From: Bugulina stolonifera
Taxonomy: Eukaryota; Bryozoa; Gymnolaemata; Cheilostomatida; Bugulidae
Direction: 5' to 3'
Length of the DNA: 64,000 nucleotides
Assembly (NCBI GenBank): GCA_935421135.1
Contig: OW285195.1
Location: 9,702,391 to 9,766,390 of the forward strand
The position numbers were made by a program, and so were the translations under genes. Shown here in pieces: positions 39,501 to 52,979 of this stretch (position 1 is its first letter; the number at the start of each line of letters is the position of its first letter). The notes below the pieces were generated by a model. The model saw nothing but the letters and a program-made list of their open reading frames with translations. It had not been told where the DNA came from and made no database searches.

Positions 39501-41656
39501 GATCACCTTTCTCAATGTTGAAGCAATAGCACATAAATACATGTATTAATAGCATTTCAATAAAAGTACAGCTGCCTGCAGTAGATGTGAGACATAGAGA
39601 CAACACTGGCACAAGAACATTTATGTGTTAATGTTTAGTATACAGCATATTTGCTCTCTGTTCAAAACAGCACAGTAGACATTGAATTCTTTGATCGCCA
39701 AATGCATGTATGGCACTGAAGAATAGCTTCTCACAGAAATCACTTAAGATATAGAGAAAACATTGGAATAATTACATTTTTGTGTTGATGTTTAGTATTT
39801 ATGATCACAATTAGCTAAAGATATTAGAATAATGGACAATAATTGAATATTGTCGTTATTTTACTGTCACATACCTTGATGAATCTCTCAACACTAAGGA
39901 GAGGCAGGAGCATGGAGACCAGGTAAATTGTGAACTCATTTGTTATGTTAGCCGCTAGACACAAAAACATCAACCAATTGTGAGATGGACTGAAGTTATT
40001 ACTCTGTGACACTGCAGCCGAGTGGAGTGGAGTAAGAATAGACTCTGACAAGCCCTGCAACAGAAGGTGGGTTGTAAGGAACGGTAACTTCATATACATT
40101 GACTAATATTGTGGTATACTAAGTCAAGACTATGTCAAGACGCTTCTGGTGACAGAAAGAGGGCACCTGCTACCACTCCTGGTTACAGAAAAAGGGCACC
40201 AGCTATAATATCCATAAAACTAGCTACCACGGTAATTCAGGTGTCCTAACCGGCAAAGAATGGGTCTGTATTGTTTTTGCTTAAATCTCTACTACTATCA
40301 GGATCCCACTGAACCATGGGATCAGAAAATAGTACTTTCTTTTGTCACCCAAACCTGTCATGTATGTGTTGTAATAAATTTCAGATTATATATGTAGTGT
40401 GTGAATTGTATATAGTGATTGTTTGTAGAGATTTAATGTGAAATCTGATATTTCACAACTGATATTTGTAGCAGATCTAAATCATAAATTGGTTTAACAA
40501 ACTACAAACTTATAAGGTTTGCTAATTATAACTGATAATAAAACTAGATTTCTATTAACCATGTGCTAGAGACTTATAGCAGTAGAGATACACCATTATT
40601 AATAGTACAATTAGTGAAAAATTGAAACATCAGCATTCTATAGCAGAAAATACATGAACATCGCTATTAGTTTTTGTTGCCCATGCTATAAATTTAGGCC
40701 AAACTAGATTTCTCGTTCCCCCCTCCCCGGATTTAAAAAAATTAAATATTTTTAGCAACTGTTTCTTACACTAACAAGGGATCATGCCAATATACTCATT
40801 TATAATGACATTGGAATGCGTGACACATGAGCCTGAACAATACTAAAAATTGCTCAACAGTGATGCTTCACGTTGGTCTATATTGTAATCAAGTAAGTTT
40901 AGCTTTAGGTAAAGCAAGATGATGGCTTGTGAATGAGCGTAAACATATGATTTTAATTTTCTGTAATAGAAATAGCTGTTGATTTTTAAATTGAATTAAG
41001 AATAAAACGCATGCAAGCGATAAACTATGTAAAGTGTTAAAAAGGGTACATGTACGTGAACATATTTAATTATGCACACGCATACACAAATTTGGCGGAA
41101 ATCCAAAAAGAGGACTAAAGTGCAATTCTACATTTATATGTATATTGATACAACATATTTTCTTTAGGAAGTGCTTCCTTTCTAGTAAACGAATGGCGGA
41201 AAAGCTCTACAGTAAGATTGTTAAAAATTAGTAGGGTATTACTTAACCACCATATTACTAGCATTACTATAATAATTATTGCACTACCCATGACTACGTA
41301 CATGTAGATCTAGATACATGTGGAAGTTTTATGTTTCTTACCTGCAGAAATGCTGCAATAAAGACAGATAACATTGTAATACTGATGTGTCTCCGTAACT
41401 TCGGATATTTCCAGTAGAAACCTATCAGGTAGCCATTCGTCAGCAAGATGAGGCAACCGATGACTATGTGAACTCTTATTGACACTTCTGTGAAGTCTTG
41501 GTTTTCTGTGATTCGGTTTGTCATTTCAGCTAAATCTGTTTTATGAGAAGCTAGATGTATAGTTTTTCCAAGATCAGATTTACTAGGGTTAGCGGAGTTC
41601 ATGTTGTTGTCAGTTTGTATCCGCTCTGTTGTACGTGTAGCTGTTGAGATATTCAT
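36586..41656 (-). CDS. Class A-like GPCR, tandem copy A
   Basis: Six exons (41342-41656, 39875-40054, 39192-39404, 38142-38390, 37059-37229, 36586-36837), all joined in phase 0, encode 459 residues. An Asn/Thr-rich N-terminus (about 60 residues) precedes seven hydrophobic segments. TM1 has LLTNGYLIG. TM3 begins at a Cys exactly 25 residues before the Arg of an ERF motif (LLSVERFIKVKFP), matching the C3.25 and E/DRY positions of class A. The partner Cys is in loop 2 (WNKC). TM6 has P6.50 but no CWxP tryptophan, and TM7 reads APIFF in place of NPxxY; TM2 lacks the usual Asp. The tail is Ser/Thr-rich and ends with GVYIGQ. Copy B has the same splice pattern. The ligand is unknown. Possible starts are the ATG at 41656 or an internal Met. 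Confidence 0.87.
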
Positions 41657-43256
41657 GGTGAAATAAATATTTATGGCATGCAGTTGCAGAAATATCCTAA
41701 AAACAACTTCGCAGCACAGTGTCTACCGTTGTAGTAATAAGCTCCATTTATCCTCATTAACCTGGAGGCACTTGCATGATGACCATCTGGTATTATTATA
41801 GATTATTGATAATCCCATTGCGAATGCATCATGTGGGATCTGATGACCTATATATGACCTATATATAGAGGAATTGGCACAGCATATGGATTAGTAAATA
41901 CTTATACTGTGCCATAACATTTACCTAATGGAGAAATCATTTGGCTAGCTGTAGATTGACATGTGCTAGAAAGCTGAATAAAAGACCCATGCTTCTCTGG
42001 GAACCTGTGCCAATAGCCAATTATCTTAAGTTTGATAGGATTGGGTCACCTGATGATACATGTATATTCCACTATTATAGGCATTAGTGTAGCCATTTTA
42101 TTTGATATAATCTCAATAGATTAGGATACATATTTCCAGGTCTATTGGGTCCTGTAACTTATCATAATATAAAATAGAATATTGCCAGTGGAAGACGGCA
42201 ATCTTATACTCAGTCACAAACATGATAATCTTTATAGCTAATATTTGGTGTTATTTTGTGACTAGCTCTACACTCCCAGTCAAATGTAATATTAATTATA
42301 TTCAAGTAGCCTTAGATCTTGTTATTGTACTTTAGACATGAAATTGGGGTGTCATTGTGCATCTCATGGTTAATGTAGTTAACCTGATAGAACTTTACCA
42401 ACAGATCTTGGATGCTGTATTTATACTGGTTTTACCAAGTTCATGTAAAATTAAGTAGTGATCACTTTTGCCACATTTGCAGATCGAAAATTAATGTGTA
42501 TGAATAAGGAATTTATTTCATTTGAAATTTTTAGCATAAGTTTCTACAGTGTATTTACTCGCATTATGCAAAGAAATTCAAACTCTGATATTATACAAAT
42601 TCTGACGTTGGATACAATGGGCTATACAAATATATGAACGTATGGCACATAATCATACATGTATGATGTTTGTTATACAAGGAATTCGTCTTTTGAGCAG
42701 TCAGTTACTTGTTTCATATCCATGAAAATACCAGTTGTTGATTGGGGTTATCATACATGTATTTTGTTGGCTGAATGATTAATAATATAAATATATAGCC
42801 ATACATACATGTATAAAAACATGACATCGTAGATATTTACTTGAATGCTATGCAATAATCCTCTCATGCCACAATTTCTTTGTTAGGCAACTTTTGCAAC
42901 CCTAAATAGATAAATAAGTGCAGATCACTTCAGACCCTTGTTAAGGAGAATTAACGACGATAGGAAGTAAAACATGGACATTTTAGCAGCTCAATAAAAA
43001 GCTATTCGCCAGTGAAAGGAGGGTTACTGAATAACGTAATGCCATCCGCTGCCTCTCCTAGGCCAGAGGTGGAGGTCTCCCCAAGGTCAGAGGTCAGAGT
43101 GTCTCCCCATGATCAGAGGTCAGAGTGCCTCCTCAGGGTCAGAGGTCAGAGTGTCTCTTCAGGGTCAGAGGTCAGAGTGTCTCCCCAGGGTCAGAGGTCA
43201 GAGCACCGATGGCTGAAAGCTATGAATTATAATATATGCTGAAACTGAAGAGACTC
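41657..43256. other. Intergenic region between the two GPCR genes
   Basis: Upstream of copy A and downstream of copy B, so it should hold the copy A promoter. The only clear structure is the DR1 array, plus a short dispersed repeat at about 42697-42745 (TTTGAGCAGTCAG through ATGAAAATACCAGT) that recurs at 46556-46605. Confidence 0.6.
43084..43200 (+). promoter_or_regulatory. Array of five DR1 nuclear-receptor half-site pairs at 26-bp period
   Basis: Five direct repeats of an AGGTCA half-site with a one-base spacer (DR1) lie at 43084-43096, 43110-43122, 43136-43148, 43162-43174 and 43188-43200, each exactly 26 bp from the next. The first is perfect (AGGTCAGAGGTCA); the second has TGATCA and the last three GGGTCA as first half. 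DR1 is the established site type for RXR, HNF4 and COUP-TF family dimers. It lies 57 bp downstream of copy B's stop codon and 1.4 kb upstream of copy A's start. Whether it is a bound enhancer or merely a minisatellite whose unit happens to contain DR1 is not decided by sequence. Confidence 0.6.
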
Positions 43257-46200
43257 CTAATCCTTCCCAATAAAGACTCCACCATCCAGATTCTGATCGC
43301 TTGATGTGGCAGCCACATCTACAGTTCCATCTATTATGTTTGCATGTATAATTTTATTTCTTACAGAATCAGGCTTGGCTAAGAATTTATCTCCATTGCC
43401 TGGGTTGATATTATTAGCATCACCGATGGAGTTGTCAGCACTTGATGAGCTGTTGTAAATCTGCAAATAAATTCCATATATATAGCAGAAAATCTACAAT
43501 ACTAAGGTTCTCTATCTAAACAGTTAACTGTGTCTTAAAGGCTCGGGTACACAAGAGGCATTGAGCTTTGGCGGAGCAACGGTGTTGTCTGTTGGCACAG
43601 CTCTATAGGCAATGTGCAGCGCCAGTGCAATAATTAAAGCTAAATTTTAAAAATAACGTAATTGCAGTCCAATTACAAACAGGGCTCGTGACCTTGGAAA
43701 TTGAAAATACCAACAAGTATAGGTGAACAAACGACACACCGATTTGCTCTACTACGAGGTTCGGCTATCCAAAAAAGAACCATCGCCCTCCCGTATAGCC
43801 AAGTCATTGCTGGCACACTAACATGGTGAGTACTGAATTCAACACAATGTATTGCACTATGGCAGACTTTAGCCTTAGAACTAACCATTTTACTACTGAA
43901 TTCAGCTGTTTTAAGTGTACCAGATGACTTGGTATTAGACTGAGATTTTCTACATGGAAGGCAGATTCTCCAGCTTTGAATAATTTTCCGCCGTAAATTT
44001 GGTTGAAGCAAAGTGAAGAATATCGGAGCTAAAGCGTAGCCAACTTCCTGTAAATAAGAAAAGCAGAGATTATTGTGATATCATTTCCTACCTTATAATT
44101 ATATTGTTACAGAAGATGTAAAGACCTCAACAATTGTGACACCAATAATCGCATTTAAAACCAACCCAATGAACTTCTGTGGATGTAGTCTAATGTAATA
44201 CAAGCTCACCTGTATACCTACTAGGTAGAAATGTAATTTCTCATCACAGATTTTGTTGGAAAGAAGACCAATATGGCAAAATATCATGATTGAGCATGAC
44301 GCTGCATGTGGCAGCATAGACAAGACATATACAAGGGAGATAACTGCTGCGACGACAGATGCTCTTTTTATCAGAGCAGCTCTTCTCTCACTTAAAGTTC
44401 CTCTAGATAAAGTACTTCTACCGATGATTACCATCTGGGTGTACATCACTGCTGGAATCTGTAATAGTTTTACATGCACATAGTACTATGTAATAGTGAT
44501 ACATACATTCAATGGTTGGTGATAGAGCTACACGTATAATTTGTATGATAGTGCTCAGTGAGCTCCTGAAATATTTAAAGTTATGCTAATATTCATGTTC
44601 AAAATACAGTACTGGCATAGATGTACATGTATGTATGTTATTGTTTTCTATTATAATACAATTCATTTTGACCACATTAAGCACAGCATGCAGTAAAGTC
44701 AAGCTTCACAAAAAATATTAACATGATTATATCATTATCACTATCTACTGCCTTTCTGAGAAAACACATGTGATGCATTGTAACAGCAACAGTTTAGCAG
44801 TCTATGCTTGTGGTGACTTCTATTTTTACATAAACAACAAATCAAGTGCTAGCAGTCGATGACATCAGTTGCTGACTATGGCATTATACAGACGCTTCAG
44901 TCGTACCATCACTATATTCACCTACTAAGTGCTAGATTGTTGGGGCTAAACTAGTTAATTATTTATTTTGGATGCAGTCGAGTATTTTATTCTGCTTTAT
45001 TACAATATGTACAGTTACATGACTTCTAATAGTTACTGCTCACAATGGAGCTAGTGGTTATAGTGGGAGAAGTTGTCTTCTCTTTGGTAGAAAGAAGGAG
45101 AGAAGATAACTTAAAATTGTTAAAGATAATACAACAGTCATGAGTGATAGAAGAACAACATTGTTCTAAGAATTTATAGAGTTAGAGCTATCTGGTAATA
45201 AGGGTTGGGTGCAACCTCTAGCACACAAATGTTCAATTTTGCATGTGAAATTACTAGCTACATTATATGGATTTGGGCTAGCTATCGGTTGCAATGTGGA
45301 GTTATCTTTTCCCTATTGTGTGAAGTTATTTTACCTGATATCAGACTTCCAAATTTTAAAGACCCATATGATATTGCAAAAGTAGTTTGAAATTAAATTA
45401 AATCAGCGAGTGAGCCTTTCCTGTGTGAAATGAAAATATTTAACAAAATCCTACCGTTTAAACATTAAATTTATGTGCATATTCAAGGTTTTTGGGGTGT
45501 ATTCAGGTTTTCAGCAATAGTAATTGTTTTGAAAGTTTGAAAGTTGTGCGCTCTTGCCCACACTGGATAATGCTGTTGACTGCATACAAACCAAGTCATA
45601 ATACTGATCATGTGATGTCTCTCTTGTTTCATTAGCCTATATGAAAAGTCACAAAAATAAAAAAATAATTGTCTGGGTCATAGGACATTAGTAAAATTTA
45701 CTAATGTCCTATGAACTATGATCACCTTATTGCTAGCTATTGAATATTTTGCTGCTTTGTATAGCAGGCAGCAATGACATGTAACCACTAGTTCTAATAT
45801 TGAATTTTCCACAAGTTCTAGCTGTTACAGGTACATGTACAATGTAGTTACCGCTTTCTTCTGTTAAACAATACAATGCCAATAATGTCAATAGTTTGAA
45901 TAGTAAACACCGGTGCTAACAGGCTTTTACTGTGCATTTAAGCTGGGAATTTTTATTGAAGAGATACATCTCCTCGATGAATCTCCCAACCAGAATATTT
46001 ACCTCTAGAGATTTATCATGTGATTAAGTGACTCATGTTGCAATACAGGGTGTAGTAGGTGTGCAGGAGGTAAGGTAAGCTAGGTGGAGTAGGTGTGCAG
46101 GAGGTAAGGTAAGCTAGGGAGAGTGGGTGGATATTAGTATGTTCCTTGCTAAAAGTCAGAGGTAGAACATTCACTTTAAGCAAAATATTGGAGCATCGTT

Positions 46201-48611
46201 TTTAATCGAGTTTTATCTTTAATTAATAAAACTGTACTCACAAGAACCCCAAGGGAGGAGACGCTGCCCAATACATAAATAGTATATCGATTCTTCACAT
46301 AGTAAGCTCCTTGGCATTTGTTCCAACTTGGTGATGCCCTATAAACATCAGACATTGGGAGAAGAGAAATGACAACTGCTACTAGTGTCAAAATAACTAT
46401 AGCAACGATATAGAATTTCTTGGTTGCCGACTCGGTGTGGTACGGGAACCTGACCTGAAAATATACATACATGCACATGTATAGTTAGGGAAGTTTGGCC
46501 ACTTTTTATATAAATATAATATTATGATGTATTTTTAGCAAGGAAATTATTTTTGAGCAGTCAGAGACTTGTTTCAAATCCATGAAAATACCAGTCCCTA
46601 ACTGGGGTTTAAACCCGGGGCCTCTACAGCACCTAATCGCCTAGCACAGTGAACAGAACATGCTGATCGACTATCGGCTATCTTTGACTATCGACTACCT
46701 TTCTGAATATAGATACTAATATATACTATACTACATACTACCTAAATAAATTTCAATGGAGAAAGTATACTACATACTACCTAAATAAATTTCAATGGTA
46801 CATTGTAGAACTGTATATTCTTATGAATATTTACTACCTCATACTACTTGAAATAATGCCTTTAGAAATTGGGTGCATTATTGACTTTTGCCTAGCCCTC
46901 TGTGTATTAGAATTCAACCTAATCCACCTCTATTAAAATATGTTCTGTGGGACATTTCGATTTGTAAAACATGCTATCCTGCATAATACTCAAATTAAAA
47001 ATTCTTAAAGAATATTCTGTTGTTTAAAAAATAGATTTGAGCATTACAATGTAAATGGAAGCATAATTTTACATTACATGGGTGTTACTCTGGTGCTAGA
47101 TGATTGTATCATTCAGCCCTATGGGATACAAGTCAGAGAACTGTATCCATATACCGTATATTTGTATATAATATGTCAAATACTGTGGCTATGGGTCCAA
47201 TTAGGCTTTACAATTAAAATTACAAAATTTAAGATTAAAACCAATGATTGCAAAGTGAATTATAACATCTGACACCAATTTCAAATATAAATACTTAAAT
47301 GTTATTGTTTTACTGTCACATACCTTGACGAATCTCTCAACACTAAGTAGAGGCAAGAGCATGGAGACTAGATAGACTGTGAATTCATTTGTTATGTTAG
47401 CCGCTAGACACAGGGCTTTTAAACACTCGTCAGACCGAATAAAATAATTCCTCCTGGACAGTCCAGCTGAGTAGATTGTGTTGACTATCGACTCTGACAA
47501 ACCCTGCCAAAAAGTTATGGTCTAAGTCTAAACCACTAGAACAGTATCATTTTTGCAATAGTCAAATGATAATAATATTGTTTTCATTGTGAGGTATTTA
47601 TTTGTAAGAAGTCAAGGACTGAGTTCCACGCCTAAGGAATAAGCCCATCGCTGATCAGGTTCGAACCAGAGGATCCATGACACCTACTCTAGGACAGGGA
47701 CACACTGACTGTTCCCCAACTCCGCTTTCCAATATTCAGATGTAGTATTTGAAATCAGACATGCAATGATGTGCAGGTTGCAACCTGCACAATGCACAAT
47801 GCACTATGCGCAATAATTTTTGCAACAGCAGATGGAAAGACAACTCGTCTACTAAAAGTGTCCACACTTTTAGTAGACGAGCTGCTGGCTAATAATAATA
47901 TTATTCAATGAAATTATGTTACAGAAGTTGTGACTTATGAGTATACTTTCTAGTCATCTGTTCATTTTAATGTCGATAGAGTTGGAGTTGTCTTTCTATC
48001 TGCTGTTGCAAAAATTATTGCGCATAGTCTAACAGTTGTATTGCCCATCTAGAGCAATACTCGGATCATTTTATTTAAATCAAGAACGCATGTTCATAAA
48101 TATTAACGGCTTCTTCCAAATAATGGAGCGCATATTGCAAAACCTACATGATTGTATACCCTGATGCATAGCAAGTGTGTAAATACCCCATATAGTTAAA
48201 CAAACATTGCAAGCATATAGTACAATGTACATGTACATATGTACATACAGATGTGCATTGAAGTGTTTTTTTAAATCATCTACATGTACATGTATGTAAA
48301 CAGTTTCAATTCCATGCTTGATAAAAGTTAAAGCTCAATACAACTATTTGCGTTGTAGCCTTTTTACTCACAACTGCATTGAAACAATTAATTACGATTC
48401 TTACCTGCAGAAATGCCGCAATAAAGACTGACAGCATTGTAATACTGATGTGTCTCCGTAACTTCGGATATTTCCAGTAGAAGCCTATCAGGTAGCCATT
48501 TGCCAGTACAATTAGGCAACCTACAATAATATGAAAGTTTTGCGATATTGCAGCAAAACTTTGATGGTCTGTTGTTTGGTTTGTCATCGCTAGCAAAGTA
48601 TCATGTTCCAT
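43257..48611 (-). CDS. Class A-like GPCR, tandem copy B
   Basis: Six exons (48405-48611, 47324-47503, 46242-46454, 44210-44458, 43886-44047, 43257-43460), all phase 0, encode 404 residues. Exons 2, 3 and 4 have the same lengths as in copy A (180, 213 and 249 bp), and the TM1-TM2 block is almost identical (YLIGFYWKYPKLRRHISITM). It keeps the TM3 Cys, VERF, WNKC, a TM6 proline and APIFF. It differs in a shorter N-terminus, in loop 1 and in the cytoplasmic tail, which nevertheless ends in GVFIGKD, close to the GVYIGQ of copy A. This indicates a tandem duplication with constraint on the very C-terminus. The start is the first true ATG (MEHDTLLAM). Confidence 0.87.
46051..46118. repeat. 34-bp tandem duplication
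   Basis: Two copies of a unit containing GTAGGTGTGCAGGAGGTAAG in the intron between exons 3 and 4 of GPCR copy B. Confidence 0.8.
46556..46670 (-). mobile_element. Decayed tRNA-derived SINE fragment
   Basis: On the minus strand GGGTTTAAACCCC resembles a B box with one changed position. The flanking segment ATCCATGAAAATACCAGT is shared with 42697-42745. No target duplication found. It lies in the intron before exon 3 of GPCR copy B. Confidence 0.4.
46726..46798. repeat. 39-bp tandem duplication
   Basis: Two near-identical copies of a unit containing ACATACTACCTAAATAAATT in an intron of GPCR copy B. Confidence 0.8.
47620..47720 (-). mobile_element. tRNA-like SINE remnant
   Basis: The minus strand carries CTGGTTCGAACCTGATC, a perfect B-box core (GGTTCGAACC), with an A-box-like region upstream (about 47690-47710). 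It cannot be folded as an intact tRNA by eye. In the intron after exon 1 of GPCR copy B. Confidence 0.4.
47807..48024. mobile_element. Short MITE with 40-bp TIRs and TA duplication
   Basis: The left end TGCGCAATAATTTTTGCAAC continues through CAGCAGATGGAAAGACAACT. The reverse complement of the right end matches it with one mismatch in about 40 bases. Both ends abut a TA (47805-47806 and 48025-48026), as in Tc1/mariner-type insertions. It lies in the intron after exon 1 of GPCR copy B and carries no gene. The near-identical arms suggest a young insertion. Confidence 0.75.
47844..47881. repeat. Perfect 38-bp palindrome (18-bp stem, 2-base loop)
   Basis: CTCGTCTACTAAAAGTGT, two bases, then its exact reverse complement. 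It begins at the inner edge of the left TIR of the MITE at 47807-48024, so it may be a nested insertion or a fold-back formed during transposition. Confidence 0.9.
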
Positions 48612-51600
48612 TGCGTGAGAATCTCGACTCAAATTTTTTTGAGAGAAGTTTGGTCAAAGTAAGCAACGTCTCACTTAACAAACTGTCGTTATCCAAAACT
48701 TGAGATGTTCGATGCAGACGTTCAAACGGTTGTCATGATTTTGTAGCGGACACCTGCCTAGCACTATATTTATACTACAGGTAGTGAAATCTGTTATTGG
48801 TGTAAGTTGTCATTAGACCAATAAGGAAACACAGTATTGCACATTGTTACAGTGATTATAGATTTAATATTCAATCATGATATGTAATTCAGGTTGAATA
48901 TTAGTTGATTAACTTCGCCAGACCTATCCCTGGTCCCAGGGAGCAATTATAGTAGTTCATGTTAATTGTAGTTGCATCATTTGATGTCACTTCAACTGGG
49001 TGTGGATATAATACCTTGGAGATTATTGTCAGATAATCCGAAGCTGTGATCTCTTATAGTGGTGGATTACAAGGATTATTGTCACCTTTATTAGGGTAAC
49101 AGTAGTAACTCTAATTTTGATGACCATCGTGTCCACTCCCAAGGTCAGTTTGCACAATTATAGCTGTATAACATAGTAACGCCATATATATTCATATGTG
49201 TAAAATCATTTTTATTCTCTATAAAAAGTTCAATAATCCACTATAATAGAAACGATAACCCCTGAATCTATACTAATAATCATAATTAGAGAAATTTTTG
49301 CTATTAATTGTTATTATGCCCAATAAAGGAAGTGATGATATAATATTTTTTCCGAGATTTACTCAGTTCAAGGACAATTGTACATATATAACCATGATGG
49401 GTGCCACTCATTTTTTACCTATTGCATGTGTTTTTCTTACAGGTTGAATAGATGTGGTTCGCAATATAATATATCCTGTAGTAAACTGTATTAAAGTGAT
49501 TTTGTCTCGTATTTTGGTGTTACCATTGAAATACACCACCTACGTGTATACAATTTATTCATTCAATGCTGGTACCTGGTCCTGTTAAATCCTACCATAT
49601 AGTTAGTCTGCAACCTTGATCATTGGATAGGCTTGGGAAAACAGGTGCCTTTCTATAACGCTCAAAATTGGGGAGCAACCTGATAACACTGAAGCATCTA
49701 CACATAGTTGCTGTCTGCAATGAAGATACGCAGAAAAATGAGAGATATTGCTAAAGTAAATCAATTACTGAATAATTGTGGTCTTGACAAATGAATTTTT
49801 ATTTTGTACACTCCTTATGAACCAGTTAAAATTCTGAAAAGAAGTTTGCATATTGTAAAATGAGAACTGGTGCTTTTTTCATTTGGAAGGTACGCTTGAA
49901 TCTGCAACCTATTAGCGTCATGTCATCTAGTATGTGGACAAGAGAACACAACTCTACAACTTTCAGACTAATTGTTGCTAACTTGAATAATAGACGCTGC
50001 ATTACATATGCACATAGATGTACATGTAAATCACTTGTCACAACCCCTCTAGGCTAATATTCAACTATTGACCGGAGTTAGCTCTATAATATAATCATCA
50101 ATACAAACTATGCACTCCTGCATACAAATATTTAAAACAGTACCAAGTAGAAGGGGGTGTGTCTAGAGAGAGAAAGTAGAGTGGCTCAACTTCCTTTTCT
50201 CATTCTGAAACTGCTAAATAGTTTTGGTGCTACGTAGTTACAGCAGCATGTCTTTCAGTTATACATGCATTGATGATGACCGATGTGCTGCATTATTTTG
50301 TACTACGTATATTTAGTGATACACATATACATGTAGTTGTACTAACATTAAACTGTTGTATAAAATACAGTCCTATCCCATTGATTATTCCACATGGATA
50401 TGCACTGTGTTCAAACAAATTTGAATTAATTTAAATTATGACACATGTAAATATGGGCTTCACCATGTAATTAAATTCTGGCAGCGTACCCATAAGATAT
50501 GATAAATAACTGTGTCTAGTGCATTGAGTCTCAAGGGTGGTTAGTGGGAATCTAATTTTAGCTGAAGCACTCTTATTCACGGCGCGGGAAGCAAAATAAT
50601 AAAATAATATGATAATACATGTATATTATAATATTATGATACAACTATTTTATTCTGCAATGTTGTGGTAAGCATGCACAAACCCAATGAGTAGAGGGAC
50701 GACAGGCATATGAGCCCACTCACCTGTCAAAATATGTAAATATCTCTATATATTGATATTCAATTAAAGCAGGCTCTACATTATAATACTAAGGGCTTAG
50801 GTAGGATTGTTGTGATGCTTGGCAGTAGCAGTTCAGGTCTAGAGAAGTAAAAAACTCTCTACTGAGCAGATTGCAAAATGAGACTCTCCAGATTACTGGT
50901 ACATGCGGAAAATACGCTTTAGTCATGTATATTCAATTCTAACCGCATTTTGTACTCATTACAACCCTATGATCAATTCTCAATAAAGCATTATTTATTA
51001 ATAGCCTATGGGGTGCATATTAAACTTGCATGATGTTCTGGGGAAATAGCCCATTGTAAGCATTAGTAGTTAGGTTTAGGTTTAGCCTAATACACGTTTA
51101 AATATAGTGTATATACTTTACAGACCTAGCTTGTTCATTTAGAATCATAATGGTATAACCTAAATTAATTGTTTAATTTTAAAATAATGCACAGTGTATT
51201 GACATGTCACTTGATAGAATACTCATGGGCATGAAAGCCAGTAAGTTCATTTGACTTTTGTGCTACATAATATTACTAACTGTTTGCATAAAACATGTTT
51301 TAGTAAACAAGCACACATACCATATATTATTGCTTGCAGCAAGGAGAAAAGTCACCTGCCAAGCACCCAGGTTTATGTCTGGCCCTCCATTACAGAGGCT
51401 AAATGTGTGTTAAATAAAATACAGCAAGTGGGAGAAGGTTTTATACATACAGCTTAATTGCTGCAAATGCATGCAAAAATCCATGCCAACTTAGTGCAAT
51501 GACAATTATGTATTATAATATTAGTATTATATTATTACATATTTACATGTATATAATTGTATGAAATATTAGCATTGGGTAAGCAGAGAGATTGTATAGG

Positions 51601-52794
51601 GAGGATTATATTCATACTTTACTCAAATCTTATAATGATGATGAAACTCTTTAGATAAATTAAGGTGTTGTCTTCTCTCTGTATGATATTCACTTACAGT
51701 TTTGTAAGAGACCTTACCTAAGGGAACCATACTCTTGGATAATATGATTTACTACTGCTAATGACGTTAACTTAATTTTGGACAAATCTCTATGATGACA
51801 TAATTGCCATCAAAGTGCACAGACATAGTTTCAACTAATTGTCATATTCATTGAAACTGAGGCTATGGCTACAAACGTAGAATGCCGAATAGACATGGAG
51901 TAGAAAATATTGAACTAAATCGTTAACATCTTCTCTGTGATCCACATGTTCAATGACCTCTCAATATTACTAAGTATGTATGACTGAGTAGATTAATATT
52001 GTTTGAAGATATCAATCAATAGAAGATGTCAAATATTATGTTTGAGATATCATGACGCTATTATTATGTGTGAAACTTTCATTGCACTAATACAGGCATA
52101 CTTATGAATACAATAGTCATGCCAATTGCTAATCCGATGGTGCAGCGGAGCCTCGGCAGACAAGCGCAGCTGTTCATTGGTCTGACTCTATATTCTGTCG
52201 GTAACCTCAGCTATTATCCAGCCAATAGGAAGCATAATGATTACTATCAATTGGTTTGGCTAATAATCGTACATCAAGCTGGTTTTCTCTGCAGTAAAAG
52301 TTCTTGATGTGAGTCATTCTGGGCGGAGACTAGGTTGGTTGGTAAATCAGCTGCCCAAAAGAAAGTGAAGGATGGCACAGCTTATTTTGTTTTTTACCAG
52401 CACAGAAGCAGGAGAAGTTGTCTTCTCTGGTTAGTCTTGGTTATTTGCCAACTTATTTGCTCCAATCAGCAACATGAATCTCCGGTTGCTGAATAATATG
52501 CATTACTGTACCTATATCGCTAAGAGCTTGGAATGATGAAGCCTGTAGTCTTTTTGTTGGCTATTTGACCTGTATTATGCCAGTATAATAATACAACTAC
52601 TCTTGAACCCAAGGCTACTTAAATGACTTCATTTCCCTGTCTGTCAACATAGCAACAAAAATCTTAATTACATAACGTCACATATAATTATAAGCATATG
52701 TCATGTGAATAAACACTTACTTTAACGCTTACCTTTAACTACATTGTATATACATGTATTATATATGATTATAACCATACGTCATGTGGATTAA

Positions 52795-52979
52795 CAGCGG
52801 CCATGGCCTAGGGGTTAGAGCTCTGGATTTCCATGTGGCAGATCCAGGTTCAATTCCTGTAGAGGTCAGTGATGGTGCTAGGAAGAGCATCCAGCCTTAA
52901 ATTGCCCCTGTGCTACATAGTGGCCTTTACCTCAAATTAGAAAAATTCTGATCTCTTCAGATTCGAGGTTTCTTGCCAA
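52795..52979 (+). mobile_element. tRNA-derived SINE, second copy of the 17223-17510 family
   Basis: A box TGGCCTAGGGGTTAG and B box GGTTCAATTCC are followed by GGTGCTAGGAAGAGCATCCA, matching the body of the other copy. A possible 7-bp duplication GGATTAA flanks it (52788-52794 and 52980-52986). The 3' part differs from the first copy. Confidence 0.82.
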
